From the NCBI GenBank assembly GCA_964588305.1, contig CAZPOP010000001.1, forward strand, positions 62,001 to 126,000: a DNA stretch of 64,000 nt, written 5' to 3'. Source of the DNA: SM1-73 sp964588305 (GTDB lineage Bacteria > Zixibacteria > MSB-5A5 > SM1-73). Each line of letters opens with the position of its first letter. The stretch's first letter is position 1. This document shows positions 27,346 to 37,146 of this stretch, in pieces. The translations under genes were made by a program, and so were the position numbers. The notes under the pieces were generated by a model that ran no database searches, was not told the origin of the DNA, and saw only the letters and a list, made by a program, of their open reading frames with translations.

Positions 27346-27666
27346 CTACTCTTCTGTTCCTACTCGACCTGCAACAGAACTTTTCAGGAATTCTATCTTC
27401 ACGTTGTCCGCCACCTTCAAGACTACCGTATTATCCTTCTCATTCATTCCCACGATGGTCCCGAACATGCCGCTGTTGGTGACCACCTTATCTCCCTTCC
27501 TTAAGGTGGACAGCATCCCTTTTTGCTCCTTTTGCCTTTTCTGCTGGGGCCTTATAAGGAGAAAATAAAGTATTACTATCATGGCAATGAAGGGCAAAAA
27601 CGCTGCTATTCCTCCTCCTTGCCCTCCACCACCCTGAGTGCCCATAGCATAGGCTGTCTCGATCAT
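27346..27666 (-). CDS. yajC: preprotein translocase accessory protein YajC
   Basis: A 106-residue protein: a glycine-rich start, one membrane helix (about 23-40, FLPFIAMIVILYFLLIRP), and the family motif RPQQKRQKE followed by the small beta domain with LRKGDKVVTNSGMFG and ADNVKIEFLKSSV. It associates with SecDF in the inner membrane. tgt lies upstream as usual, but secD and secF do not follow; def does. Confidence 0.93.
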   Translation of the reverse strand: MIETAYAMGTQGGGGQGGGIAAFLPFIAMIVILYFLLIRPQQKRQKEQKGMLSTLRKGDKVVTNSGMFGTIVGMNEKDNTVVLKVADNVKIEFLKSSVAGRVGTEE

Positions 27667-27885
27667 GACTCCTCCGAAAATTAGAAATTCAAAAAGAAAA
27701 ATTCGAAAATTCCATCAAAAGATAAAAATCGTTGTTTAAGCAATGTTCTTTTCAAAATACCAAGTACCAACAGACGTTTTGCGCTTCTTCACAAACCAGG
27801 TGTAGGCACGCATATGGGTGCCAGACCAGGTCATGAAGTCGTAGCTTCTATAAATATTAATCTTCAATTTTGAATTGCAATTTTG

Positions 27886-27960
27886 CACTTCGTGCTGCCC
27901 TTCGGTTCCGCATTTCGTCCTGCCCTTCGGTCCCGCATTTCGTCCTGCCCTTCGGTCCCG
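27886..27960. repeat. tandem repeat, 25 bp x 3
   Basis: Three adjacent 25-base units at 27886, 27911 and 27936; the last two are identical (CATTTCGTCCTGCCCTTCGG then TCCCG) and the first differs at a few positions. The unit has no stop codons in several frames, which creates false small ORFs. Confidence 0.8.
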
Positions 27961-28034
27961 AGACCTCAGGGTCGAGGGAAGACTCAATGTCGAAGGAAGA
28001 CCTCAGGGTCGAGGGAAGACTCAGTGTCGAAGGA
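27961..28034. repeat. tandem repeat, 37 bp x 2
   Basis: Two 37-base units (27961-27997, 27998-28034) beginning AGACCTCAGGGTCGAGGGAA, differing by a single base. It directly abuts the 25-bp array. Confidence 0.8.
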
Positions 28035-28059
28035 CATTTTGCTTTTTCAGTTTTCAATT

Positions 28060-29271
<1,212 letters not shown>

Positions 29272-29319
29272 TCAAGGCGAGTCTCCGGTCGTTAGAAACC
29301 CCTTGAACTCTCGAAAGAT

Positions 29320-29406
29320 GTCATTCTGATCCCGCCGAGGCGGGAGAAGAATCTAAAACTTATGACATATTTAATTCATTAGATTCTTCACTTCGTTCAG
29401 AATGAC
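29320..29406. repeat. inverted intergenic element, GTCATTCTGA family
   Basis: Perfect 10-bp terminal inverted repeat GTCATTCTGA/TCAGAATGAC, nested AGAATCTAA/TTAGATTCT, and an internal CCCGCC-GA-GGCGGG stem. Related copies lie at 43075-43147 and, degenerate, at 22631-22698. Confidence 0.65.
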
Positions 29407-29506
29407 AGAAGTGATATTTTCATCGTTGTAGCGTCCCGCCTTTGGCGGGATTACCCGCCACATCTCTGGGTTCGGGGTGAGGGCACCCCGAAACAACGGT
29501 AGCTAT

Positions 29507-30088
29507 TTAAATCCTTCCCTCGGTATATCCATACGCTCCCAAAGGACGAGACAATCCCCAATACTGTTGAGCCTTGGTGCAGTATGCCACCGGCTTCAAT
29601 TTGGCAATGTCGGGACTACCTTTGCCGTCCAGATACTCTGAATCTATGTGTGTGGCCAAAATCTCCCCGACGAAAAGATCGTGAGATCCCAAACTGGTGA
29701 TGGTTCTGACCGCGCACTCAAGATTAATCGGGCACTGGTCAATCAACGGCGCGTCCACCCTTGTTCCCTTGACTGGAGTCAGTTTTGTCTCCTTGAATTT
29801 GTCCACGCTCTTTCCCGATTTTATCCCGCAATAATCGGTTTGCGGAAGCAACTTCTCGGTTATGACGTTGACCACGAACTCCTTTGACTCGGAGATGATG
29901 CCGTGCGAAAATCGTCCCTTTCTTATGGCTATGGTTATCATGGGCGGCTCGGAACATGCTATGCCCGACCAGGCGATGGTGATGATATTCGGCTTTTGGC
30001 CTTTCCTCTGACAGCTCACCATCACCACCGGCATGGGAATCAACATGGTCTGAGGTTCCAGTAGTTTTTTGGGCATCCCCTTCTCCAA
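29507..30088 (-). CDS. flavin reductase-like / flavoredoxin FMN-binding protein
   Basis: A 193-residue protein of the flavin-reductase-like split-barrel family. The pattern MVSCQRKGQKPNIITIAWSG, then PPMITIAIRKGRFSHGII and EFVVNV is typical and builds the FMN pocket. Relatives include flavoredoxins of anaerobes and NAD(P)H:flavin reductases; which electron partner is used here is unknown. It lies alone between tgt and a small unknown gene with intergenic repeats on both sides. Confidence 0.85.
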   Translation of the reverse strand: MEKGMPKKLLEPQTMLIPMPVVMVSCQRKGQKPNIITIAWSGIACSEPPMITIAIRKGRFSHGIISESKEFVVNVITEKLLPQTDYCGIKSGKSVDKFKETKLTPVKGTRVDAPLIDQCPINLECAVRTITSLGSHDLFVGEILATHIDSEYLDGKGSPDIAKLKPVAYCTKAQQYWGLSRPLGAYGYTEGRI

Positions 30089-30167
30089 GATTATTTGTCA
30101 ATCGTGCAGTTCATTCCTCCTCAAGCTCGTCTTGTTTAACTGAGGTAACTTGAGAAGAAATAACAAC

Positions 30168-30207
30168 GTCAAGCAGTCCCCCGCCTCTGGCGGGAGACAT
30201 GCTTGAC
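30168..30207. repeat. GTCAAGCA/TGCTTGAC hairpin element
   Basis: Outer stem GTCAAGCA (30168-30175) with TGCTTGAC (30200-30207) and inner stem CCCGCC-TCT-GGCGGG. Two more hairpins with the same outer stem design lie at 50819-50844 and 57947-57972, one with a compensated base change. Confidence 0.55.
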
Positions 30208-30317
30208 CTGTGGTAACCGGTCAAGCTTCCGATCTCGACCAAAAGGAATTTCGAAAATCCCAATTCTTTTTAACCTCATCTGTTACAAAGGCTGAAACCC
30301 TAGTTCCACCACTGACA

Positions 30318-30617
30318 CTACATCTCCACCACTTCCTCGCCGCTGAAGGTATCCACCTGGCTCAAAAGCTCGGTTAGTCTGTTTCTGATGGCTTCCTTTG
30401 TTTTGCCGATCACCTCTTCTGCCTCTTCGGGAGCCTGACACTTGAGGGAGATGTTTATCTCGTCGAGCCTTCTGGTTCCAAGACCGTCGGAGGAGAAGTC
30501 CACAAAGGGCATCCCGAACTTCTCGATTTTTTGGGTTTCCTCTTCGTTGAAATCTACATTCTCAAAAGAGATGTGATATTCACCGGCCCTCAACAGCTTT
30601 GTTACTTTCAACCTCAT
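30318..30617 (-). CDS. hypothetical protein, 99 residues
   Basis: I do not recognise this protein. It is a compact, charged sequence of 99 residues without membrane segments or cysteine motifs: a short beta-rich start (MRLKVTKLLRAGEYHISFEN), an acidic centre, and a helical C-terminus ending EEVVEM. A ribosome-binding site (GGAGGAAAG) precedes the ATG. It lies 97 bases after radA on the same strand and may be co-transcribed with it. Confidence 0.6.
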   Translation of the reverse strand: MRLKVTKLLRAGEYHISFENVDFNEEETQKIEKFGMPFVDFSSDGLGTRRLDEINISLKCQAPEEAEEVIGKTKEAIRNRLTELLSQVDTFSGEEVVEM

Positions 30618-30714
30618 CTTTCCTCCTTTCAGCTAGATGCTGAGCAAGCGTTTCCTTTGAAGCTGCATCACGATGCCGTTATCCTGATGCGCAAATGCAA
30701 CCACGGTGTCGGGA

Positions 30715-32106
30715 TCACGAAATCCCCGTACACCTAAATGCCTCCCTTACCGTCTTCACCCCGGCCAGCTTGATGTCGAATCGTTGATTCAAGGATTTCA
30801 GGTTACCTTGCGGGATGATACAGTTCTCAAAACCCAATTTTTCCGCCTCCTTTATCCTCCTTTCCATCTGGTTTACCGCACGCACCTCCCCTCCCAATCC
30901 CACTTCTCCGATTATAGCAGATTTATTATCTGCCGGGACGTCTTTGAAACTGGAGGCGATTGCCACCATAGTCCCCAAATCCACCGCTGGTTCCTCGGTC
31001 CTGACCCCCCCCGCCACGTTGACGAATACGTCGAATGCTCCCAGGCCTATGTCCGCCCTCTTCTCCAGAATGGCCAAAAGCAAAGCCAATCTCTTGTAAT
31101 CGATTCCCGAGCATACCCTCTGGGGCATGCCATAACTGGAGGGAGAGACCAAAGCCTGCAATTCCAGAAGCAGAGGTCTGGTTCCCTCCAGAGTACATAC
31201 CACCACAGAGCCGGAGATGTTCCTGGCCCTTTCGGAGAGGAACAAAAGCGAAGGATTCTCCACCTGACGAAGTCCCTTCTCCTGCATCTGAAATATACCG
31301 ATTTCATTGGTGGAACCAAAACGATTCTTGACCGTTCTCAAAATTCGATAGATATGATTTTTTTCGCCTTCAAAATAGAGAACCGTATCCACCATGTGTT
31401 CTAATACTTTCGGCCCGGCGATGGAACCATCCTTGGTCACGTGCCCGACCAGAAACACCGAACTGCCGGTCTCCTTGGCGAAATTAATAAGACTGTGTGC
31501 GCATTCCCTGATCTGGCTTACGCTTCCCGGAGTGCTTTCCAGGTTTTGAGTGTAAGTAGTCTGGATCGAATCGATCACCACGATGAAGGGAACCTCCTGC
31601 TTTAAGACCTCCAGGATCAAATCAAGATTGGTTTCGGTCAAAATCTCGATTTTATCCGGGAGGATTCCTAGCCTTTCCGCCCGGAGTTTAATCTGCTTCA
31701 AAGACTCCTCTCCGGTAATATACAACACTTTGCCACAATTCGAAGCATAAACCTTGTGGTTCATATCGGAGGTGATCTTTTCTGATATTTGCAGAAGCAG
31801 AGTCGATTTGCCGATCCCCGGATCTCCACCTACCAGAACCACTGATCCCCTGACGATCCCGCCTCCCACCACCCGGTCGAACTCCTTTAGACCAGTTTTG
31901 ATTCTGTCTTCATCCCGAACGTCCACCTCGCCCAAGGGAATGGGAGCGATTTTTCGCCTTGCACCCGCTCTCTTGTGCCCCCTGACCCGCTCCTCGATCA
32001 TGCTGTTCCAGGTACCGCAATCCGGACATTTCCCCACCCAGCGCAGGGAGTGATGGCCGCAGCTCTGGCAGATATAAACTGTTTTGACTTTATTTGGGTT
32101 AAGCAT
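30715..32106 (-). CDS. radA: DNA repair protein RadA
   Basis: A 463-residue RecA-like ATPase involved in branch migration during recombination. The N-terminal zinc finger has Cys13, Cys16, Cys27 and Cys30 (CQSCGHHS, KCPDC). Walker A is GGDPGIGKSTLL, the RadA-specific KNRFG is in RTVKNRFGSTNE, and the C-terminal Lon-protease-like domain starts near residue 300. All hallmarks of functional RadA are intact. Confidence 0.96.
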   Translation of the reverse strand: MLNPNKVKTVYICQSCGHHSLRWVGKCPDCGTWNSMIEERVRGHKRAGARRKIAPIPLGEVDVRDEDRIKTGLKEFDRVVGGGIVRGSVVLVGGDPGIGKSTLLLQISEKITSDMNHKVYASNCGKVLYITGEESLKQIKLRAERLGILPDKIEILTETNLDLILEVLKQEVPFIVVIDSIQTTYTQNLESTPGSVSQIRECAHSLINFAKETGSSVFLVGHVTKDGSIAGPKVLEHMVDTVLYFEGEKNHIYRILRTVKNRFGSTNEIGIFQMQEKGLRQVENPSLLFLSERARNISGSVVVCTLEGTRPLLLELQALVSPSSYGMPQRVCSGIDYKRLALLLAILEKRADIGLGAFDVFVNVAGGVRTEEPAVDLGTMVAIASSFKDVPADNKSAIIGEVGLGGEVRAVNQMERRIKEAEKLGFENCIIPQGNLKSLNQRFDIKLAGVKTVREAFRCTGIS

Positions 32107-32121
32107 AGGTCTTTTTTGTCC

Positions 32122-32558
32122 GTTGTCCGCCGTCCGCAGTCCGCCGTCTGGCAGAATCTACTTAAGCTTCTTCCTGAGTGCCTGCAACTTGGCGAACATT
32201 TTCTCACCGAAAACATAAGCGTCGTTAAAAACTCTCTCCTCAACATATTTCCTTCGCTTTGCCAGATGCAAACAACCGATAACCTCTATCAGAGACCTAA
32301 TGGCGATGCCGATAAAGCGGTGAAACTCCATATTTGATTGACTGGTGGAACCTTCCGCGATATTTAAGGAACTAGAAGTGGCGGCTCTTAGCATTTGAGA
32401 CGTTAAGTTATACTGCTCTTTTGCAGGTAATTTCTTGCTGATTTCGTATACCTTATCCGAATACTCTAGTGACAACTGCCACACTTCCAATTTTTCGAAT
32501 TTAAAAGCCACGTCGATTCTCTTATCAGTCTTACTGCGGACGGCCGACGGCGGACAAC
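32122..32558. repeat. inverted repeats flanking the four-helix protein gene
   Basis: Left arm 32122-32140 (GTTGTCCGCCGTCCGCAGT) and right arm 32533-32558 are inverted copies; the right arm is the same sequence with seven extra bases in its centre. They enclose the four-helix-bundle gene exactly, between radA and mlaF. Confidence 0.6.
32158..32511 (-). CDS. free-standing four-helix bundle protein (23S rRNA intervening-sequence type)
   Basis: A 117-residue protein of the S23/IVP four-helix family. The start FEKLEVWQLSLEYSDKVYEI, the middle LTSQMLRAATSSSLNIAEG and the later EFHRFIGIAIRSLIEVIGCLHLA are the family hallmarks. Such proteins are usually encoded by intervening sequences in 23S rRNA genes, or stand alone in many uncultured phyla; function unknown. 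Here the gene lies between inverted GTCCGCCGTC-type arms, resembling an intact mobile unit outside rRNA. Confidence 0.85.
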   Translation of the reverse strand: MAFKFEKLEVWQLSLEYSDKVYEISKKLPAKEQYNLTSQMLRAATSSSLNIAEGSTSQSNMEFHRFIGIAIRSLIEVIGCLHLAKRRKYVEERVFNDAYVFGEKMFAKLQALRKKLK

Positions 32559-32566
32559 CGACGTCT

Positions 32567-33313
32567 TCAGACTGCCGTTATAGGTCCCTGCCCGCTTCCT
32601 TCGATGAACTGCTTGACCACAGGATGATCGGTATCTTTCGTCTCATCCGGCGTTCCCACAAAGATGATCTTTCCTTCATATAGCATGGCGATGCGATCGG
32701 CTATTTTGTAAGCTGAGGTCATGTCGTGGGTGACGGCGATGGAAGTGATGGAGAGCGCATCTCGGCAGCTGACGATGAGCTCGTTTATCACGTCTGCCAT
32801 GATCGGGTCCACGCCGGTGGTGGGCTCGTCGTAGAGAACGTACTCCGGATCCATGGCGATAGCTCGGGCCAGCCCCACCCTCTTTCTCATACCTCCTGAA
32901 AGCTCGGCCGGCTTTTTCTCTTCGATCCCGGAGAGCCCCACCAACTTCAAAGTCTTGGTGACTTTCTCTTTTATTTCCACTTCCGGCATTTTGGTGTGTT
33001 CCCTTAGGCCCAATCCCACGTTTTCATCCACGGTCATGGAATCGAACAGGGCCGAGCCTTGAAAAAGCATTCCGAATTTCTGCCTCATTTGGTTCAATTG
33101 CCCATCGTTATACGCAGTTATATCTTCGCCGTCCACCAGAACCTGTCCCCGGTCGGGTTTTAGAAGTCCAATGATGTGTTTCAGAAGGACGCTTTTCCCA
33201 CAGCCACTTCTTCCTATGATCACCGTGGTTTCGCCCTTTTGGATATCCAAATCCACGCCTCGCAACACCTGATTCTCTCCGAAGTCCTTGTGTACGTCCT
33301 TGATTTCTATCAT
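32567..33313 (-). CDS. mlaF: Mla-type ABC transporter ATPase
   Basis: A 248-residue ABC ATPase of the phospholipid-transport MlaF/Ttg2A group. Walker A is [11 protein letters not shown], signature LSGGMRKRV, Walker [14 protein letters not shown], and the switch histidine is in AVTHDM. It energises lipid transfer between the inner and outer membranes together with MlaE. mlaE is 3.8 kb upstream on the same strand, separated by two restriction-modification genes. No mlaD (MCE-domain) gene follows. Confidence 0.92.
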   Translation of the reverse strand: MIEIKDVHKDFGENQVLRGVDLDIQKGETTVIIGRSGCGKSVLLKHIIGLLKPDRGQVLVDGEDITAYNDGQLNQMRQKFGMLFQGSALFDSMTVDENVGLGLREHTKMPEVEIKEKVTKTLKLVGLSGIEEKKPAELSGGMRKRVGLARAIAMDPEYVLYDEPTTGVDPIMADVINELIVSCRDALSITSIAVTHDMTSAYKIADRIAMLYEGKIIFVGTPDETKDTDHPVVKQFIEGSGQGPITAV

Positions 33314-33331
33314 GCTCTTTTTCTAAAACTT

Positions 33332-34687
33332 CTAAAGGGTTTCACTTTCTATCGCCTCTTCCACTTTTCTTTTCGCCTCTTCCAATAATTCTTTCGCTTT
33401 TCTTCTTGCTTCATGAGATTGACGGACGAGTAAGGCGATTTCTTTCTGGATCTTATCAGGCATTATGGGAATTGTAATTCTCTTGAGAGACGCCTTCGGA
33501 ACGGCAGTCAAAATCGTGCCTGCACATTGTTTTTTGAGTTGCGCTTGGAGAACTATACTTTTTGATAAAACCAATAACACCTCGGGAAGGATTTTTATAT
33601 ACCTGAACTGGAAAAAACCAGTAGAGGCTAAGGCTCCTTCATACGCTTGACCGACCAAGGCTACTTTCTCTAAAGAACCTTCCACGCTTGAAACTATTAT
33701 GTCATTCTTTCTTAAAACCCTCCTCGCTCTGCTTGGGGCCTCTTCACCTTTTATCTCACTTACGCTGTTTACGACTCCAATAGAAGGGTCTATGTCAGCC
33801 AATTCGACATAAGAAAAGGTTTTATGGGGGTGTCTCATGGGATCAAAATCAGGCTTGATACTCTTAACATAATTTAACAACCACGAATGACCATTTTGAT
33901 AATCCAATATGCATTTTATCACTTCTTCGTAAGCAGGCTGGAAATACTCAGCATCTGCACGATGAACTGCAAATGTTTTGGAAAGATTAGCAGTATAAGA
34001 AAGTTCGTATTTTGCCTTAAAATTGGTTAATCCTAATTCTTCTAAAAGCAGGTTTTCAGCTTGCGAAAATAAATTACGCGAATCTTCAAGCAATATAGTG
34101 GCCTGTTTAGTTGTTTTCCCTATCTGCTCAGCATTCTTTATTTCGGGGATTAATAACTCTTCGATTTTTTCGATAAACAGATTCAATTGAACATTACCAG
34201 TTGACTCTCTGAATGCCTGGAATCTCCCGTATTTTGAATTGAGAAATGTCGATACATAAAATGGATCAAACTTCTTATTCTTTAACCGCACAATTCCAAC
34301 ATGCCTATCTGCATTAATTGGTAACATGCACGCTGAAACAACAGCAGTGTTGCCAATGGTGCCTACTGATGAAATAATTATGTCTCCGACACTTAATGAA
34401 GTTCTAAGATTTCTTTGGTGTTGCTCAGCAGAGATGCGAGTATTTGCCGATAAGTCAAAATCATTATCTTGAACTGATTGAGCAGAGATTATTCTTATTT
34501 TGCTATTAGGATCATAGTCAATGGATGAATGAATCCCATCCGTGATTAAGGCAAAGCGTTTTAATGGTTTACTACTGATTTTGAGAAGTCTCTTTTCTAA
34601 TTTTAGATATAATGGCTGATAATATTCAGCATCCAACCTTTTGGTTCCTTTAAGATCAGATATATTAGATACACTTACCACAGCCAT
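33332..34687 (-). CDS. type I-like restriction specificity subunit (S)
   Basis: A 451-residue HsdS-like protein with two target-recognition domains, each followed by a helical conserved region: the first half runs to about residue 215 (AEQIGKTTKQATILLEDSRNL), the second ends with KIQKEIALLVRQSHEARRKAKE. The two domains would read the two halves of a split DNA target. It starts 3 bases after the stop of the nuclease-methylase gene, so the two products form one complex. Its codons look A/T-richer than those of the flanking mla genes. Confidence 0.88.
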   Translation of the reverse strand: MAVVSVSNISDLKGTKRLDAEYYQPLYLKLEKRLLKISSKPLKRFALITDGIHSSIDYDPNSKIRIISAQSVQDNDFDLSANTRISAEQHQRNLRTSLSVGDIIISSVGTIGNTAVVSACMLPINADRHVGIVRLKNKKFDPFYVSTFLNSKYGRFQAFRESTGNVQLNLFIEKIEELLIPEIKNAEQIGKTTKQATILLEDSRNLFSQAENLLLEELGLTNFKAKYELSYTANLSKTFAVHRADAEYFQPAYEEVIKCILDYQNGHSWLLNYVKSIKPDFDPMRHPHKTFSYVELADIDPSIGVVNSVSEIKGEEAPSRARRVLRKNDIIVSSVEGSLEKVALVGQAYEGALASTGFFQFRYIKILPEVLLVLSKSIVLQAQLKKQCAGTILTAVPKASLKRITIPIMPDKIQKEIALLVRQSHEARRKAKELLEEAKRKVEEAIESETL

Positions 34688-34690
34688 ATC

Positions 34691-37093
34691 TTAACCGCGC
34701 CAAAAATCGAAACTTTGCTCTTTGGCAAATTTAACAAAAGCTTCTGCTATCTCATCCAAATCATGGTTTATTTCTGGGTGTTCATCTTTTCCGAGTACAA
34801 GCTCACCATTTGGGCCTTTTTTATATCTATATTCGCCACTCTCGTCTTTGACTGGTTTCTGATTTACAGCAAAGAATATAGGATAATCCATCTCTTTTAT
34901 AACTTTGCCGTCAAGCCAGAATTTCTTGAACTGCTCGGTTATCTTTTCTTCATTCAAAACTAGATAAATTTGCCCTCCCAATACTCGCGCTGAGACTTCA
35001 CGGCGAAGTTTTTTAAGTTTAATGTTTAAGATTTTGATTTCTTTGTTCAACTCTCTTTTTCTGTGATGTTGTGTGGTGCTGTCTAATTGTTTCTGTTTTT
35101 CTTCTAATATTTCTTGTAGTTCTTGTATCTCGTCAATTACGGCCTTAATCGGCTTTGTCGCTTTTGTTTCCTTTTCTTCAGACTGTTCACCTTCTTCCGT
35201 CTCCTCTTCCTCCAATTCTTCTACAGTCCCAAAATAAGTTTCAATGAAAGATTTTAGTTCCTCGGTGAGACCCTCTTCATTTGTGGGTTTAGCCCAGTTC
35301 ACCCCCTTGTATTTGTCTTTCAGGTTTGCAATAAAACCTTCCCATTCTCCCTCATACTTCGCTTTAGTTTCCTGAATTGTTTGCTTTTCTTTGTCTGTGT
35401 ATTTCTGTAAGAATAAGACGCTGGTTTTTGTTCCAGTATGGGGTTTAAAGGAATTTCCATGCAAACCAACCACTGCTAAAATTCGAGCTTGGTCGATAAC
35501 AAACCTACGAATATATTCAGCATTTGTGTTATTTAATATGCCTTGGGGCAGAACGATAGCGATTCTACCGCCCTGTCGTATAAATTGGAGGCAGCGATTT
35601 AGAAAGAGAATATGTCTCCCTATTTTTTTCACTAATTTACCATTTTTCTCAGCTAACTCATACAACCTTAAGATATCCTTTTCCTTGACAGTTCCCGCGA
35701 AAGGCGGATTAGTCATGAGAACATCAAAATCGAAGTATAGGAACTTGTCTTGATTTTCTCTGTCCTTTTCCGGCTCACCAAATCTGAAAAGTCTGGATCT
35801 CAATCCCGCCTTAGTTTCATCGTTCCAAGTTTGCGGTGCTAACGAGTTATCTTTGTACACATGAGATTTACCGTCTCCCACTATCAGATTAATAGCTTTT
35901 GCTATTTTTACTGCCTTTTTAGCAAAATCAATCCCCACAATATTGTTTTGGGCAAAATTCTTAGCGGCTGGCGGAAGCTCCTTGCCGGTAATAGCACCGC
36001 CAGCAACCCGCATAACAGAATGCAAAAGGAAACCAGCTGAGCCACATGCAGGGTCTATCACAAATTCGTCTGGCTTGGGATTGAGCATCTCCACAACCAT
36101 ATCTTCAACCGGTCTCGGTGTGAAGAATTGCCCTTCCTTTTTCTTAGATACTTGTGGAATTAGGTATTCAAACGCCTCATCAATTATTCGAAGATTTGAA
36201 TTGAACAACTTTATCTTTTCCAGAAAGGAGACACAAACCTTTAAGTGTTCATCTCTGAGTTCTATTTTGTCTGTAGGTTCAAACACTCCGCTCCATTGTC
36301 TTTTTGCTCCTTCGAGTAGATTGCTTATCTCTCTTTTTATTTTCGCAGCACTTCTGTCACCTACATAAAATCCTAATTGGTAATTTTTGTCGTTTATTCC
36401 CTTTGTTTCATCATATAGTTTTGCATATATTAACTTAAAAATCTCTTCGAAGGGATCCACGCCAGCATTGCCTAGAACAAGTTCCTCGAGATCCAGGAGT
36501 ATTTTCTTGAGTGTTGTTTTGCCTTGTCGCAATTCATCATATTCCTCTAACCAACCTATGGTCCATCTTTCTGTGAGAATATCTATAAGTGTTTCTGTGA
36601 CTCTTGGAATCCGTGGGATTTCTACAAAAATATTTGGCTTCTCGCGATGGAGCCGTATTATCTCATTCCCGTTAGACCATACTCCTATGGGGGCTCCCTC
36701 TGCGTTACAATAACTCTTCAGTTGTTCTAAACCGTCTGTTCTTTTTGGTCTTTTTACTTCGAATATTATATATGGATGTGTTAAGTCGTCATGTAAAACG
36801 AGAATATCGGCCAGTCCAGAATCCCGAGACCCAAAATAAACTACTCTTTCAACGTCAATTCGATTCAGTGGGTAATGGTATTCGTGGAAAAGTCTTTTAA
36901 TCCAAAGTTGCCTGACAATCTCTTCTGGTTTTGCCGGTTTATATTTATTTTTTACTTGACACTTGATAGCAAATTTTCCGTCCCTCTTTATTATTAGTCC
37001 CTCTATTTCCTTTATCTCTCTTGTAGTAAAAAGAGACAAACCATGCTTAACATCAGGGGTGGAGAAAATCGTTTGGATCTTTCCGTTCGGCAT
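34691..37093 (-). CDS. nuclease-N6-adenine methylase fusion (BcgI-like RM subunit)
   Basis: An 800-residue protein combining a restriction nuclease with a type I-like methylase. The N-terminal nuclease domain (HsdR_N-like, about 45-160) has the PD-(D/E)xK set Asp96 (GLADILVL) and Glu112-x-Lys114 (IIFEVKRP). An HsdM N-terminal helical region follows, then the SAM site DPACGSAGF (347-355) and the catalytic NPPF (462-465). A charged coiled-coil region lies near 640-700. No helicase domain is present, so it should cut near its site without DNA translocation, like type IIB/IIG enzymes working with an S subunit. It is A/T-rich compared with neighbours and interrupts the mla genes. Confidence 0.85.
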   Translation of the reverse strand: MPNGKIQTIFSTPDVKHGLSLFTTREIKEIEGLIIKRDGKFAIKCQVKNKYKPAKPEEIVRQLWIKRLFHEYHYPLNRIDVERVVYFGSRDSGLADILVLHDDLTHPYIIFEVKRPKRTDGLEQLKSYCNAEGAPIGVWSNGNEIIRLHREKPNIFVEIPRIPRVTETLIDILTERWTIGWLEEYDELRQGKTTLKKILLDLEELVLGNAGVDPFEEIFKLIYAKLYDETKGINDKNYQLGFYVGDRSAAKIKREISNLLEGAKRQWSGVFEPTDKIELRDEHLKVCVSFLEKIKLFNSNLRIIDEAFEYLIPQVSKKKEGQFFTPRPVEDMVVEMLNPKPDEFVIDPACGSAGFLLHSVMRVAGGAITGKELPPAAKNFAQNNIVGIDFAKKAVKIAKAINLIVGDGKSHVYKDNSLAPQTWNDETKAGLRSRLFRFGEPEKDRENQDKFLYFDFDVLMTNPPFAGTVKEKDILRLYELAEKNGKLVKKIGRHILFLNRCLQFIRQGGRIAIVLPQGILNNTNAEYIRRFVIDQARILAVVGLHGNSFKPHTGTKTSVLFLQKYTDKEKQTIQETKAKYEGEWEGFIANLKDKYKGVNWAKPTNEEGLTEELKSFIETYFGTVEELEEEETEEGEQSEEKETKATKPIKAVIDEIQELQEILEEKQKQLDSTTQHHRKRELNKEIKILNIKLKKLRREVSARVLGGQIYLVLNEEKITEQFKKFWLDGKVIKEMDYPIFFAVNQKPVKDESGEYRYKKGPNGELVLGKDEHPEINHDLDEIAEAFVKFAKEQSFDFWRG

Positions 37094-37146
37094 TTTTCAC
37101 CCGATCAATCAATATTTTGATTAATTTGATTGTGCATAATAAGTCT

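Larger units (their letters stand above)
27667..28059. other. intergenic region between tgt and yajC with two tandem repeat arrays
   Basis: A 393-base non-coding stretch inside an otherwise tight tgt-yajC gene order. It contains the 25-bp x3 and 37-bp x2 arrays given separately. Short open frames here exist only because repeat units lack stop codons. Confidence 0.5.
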
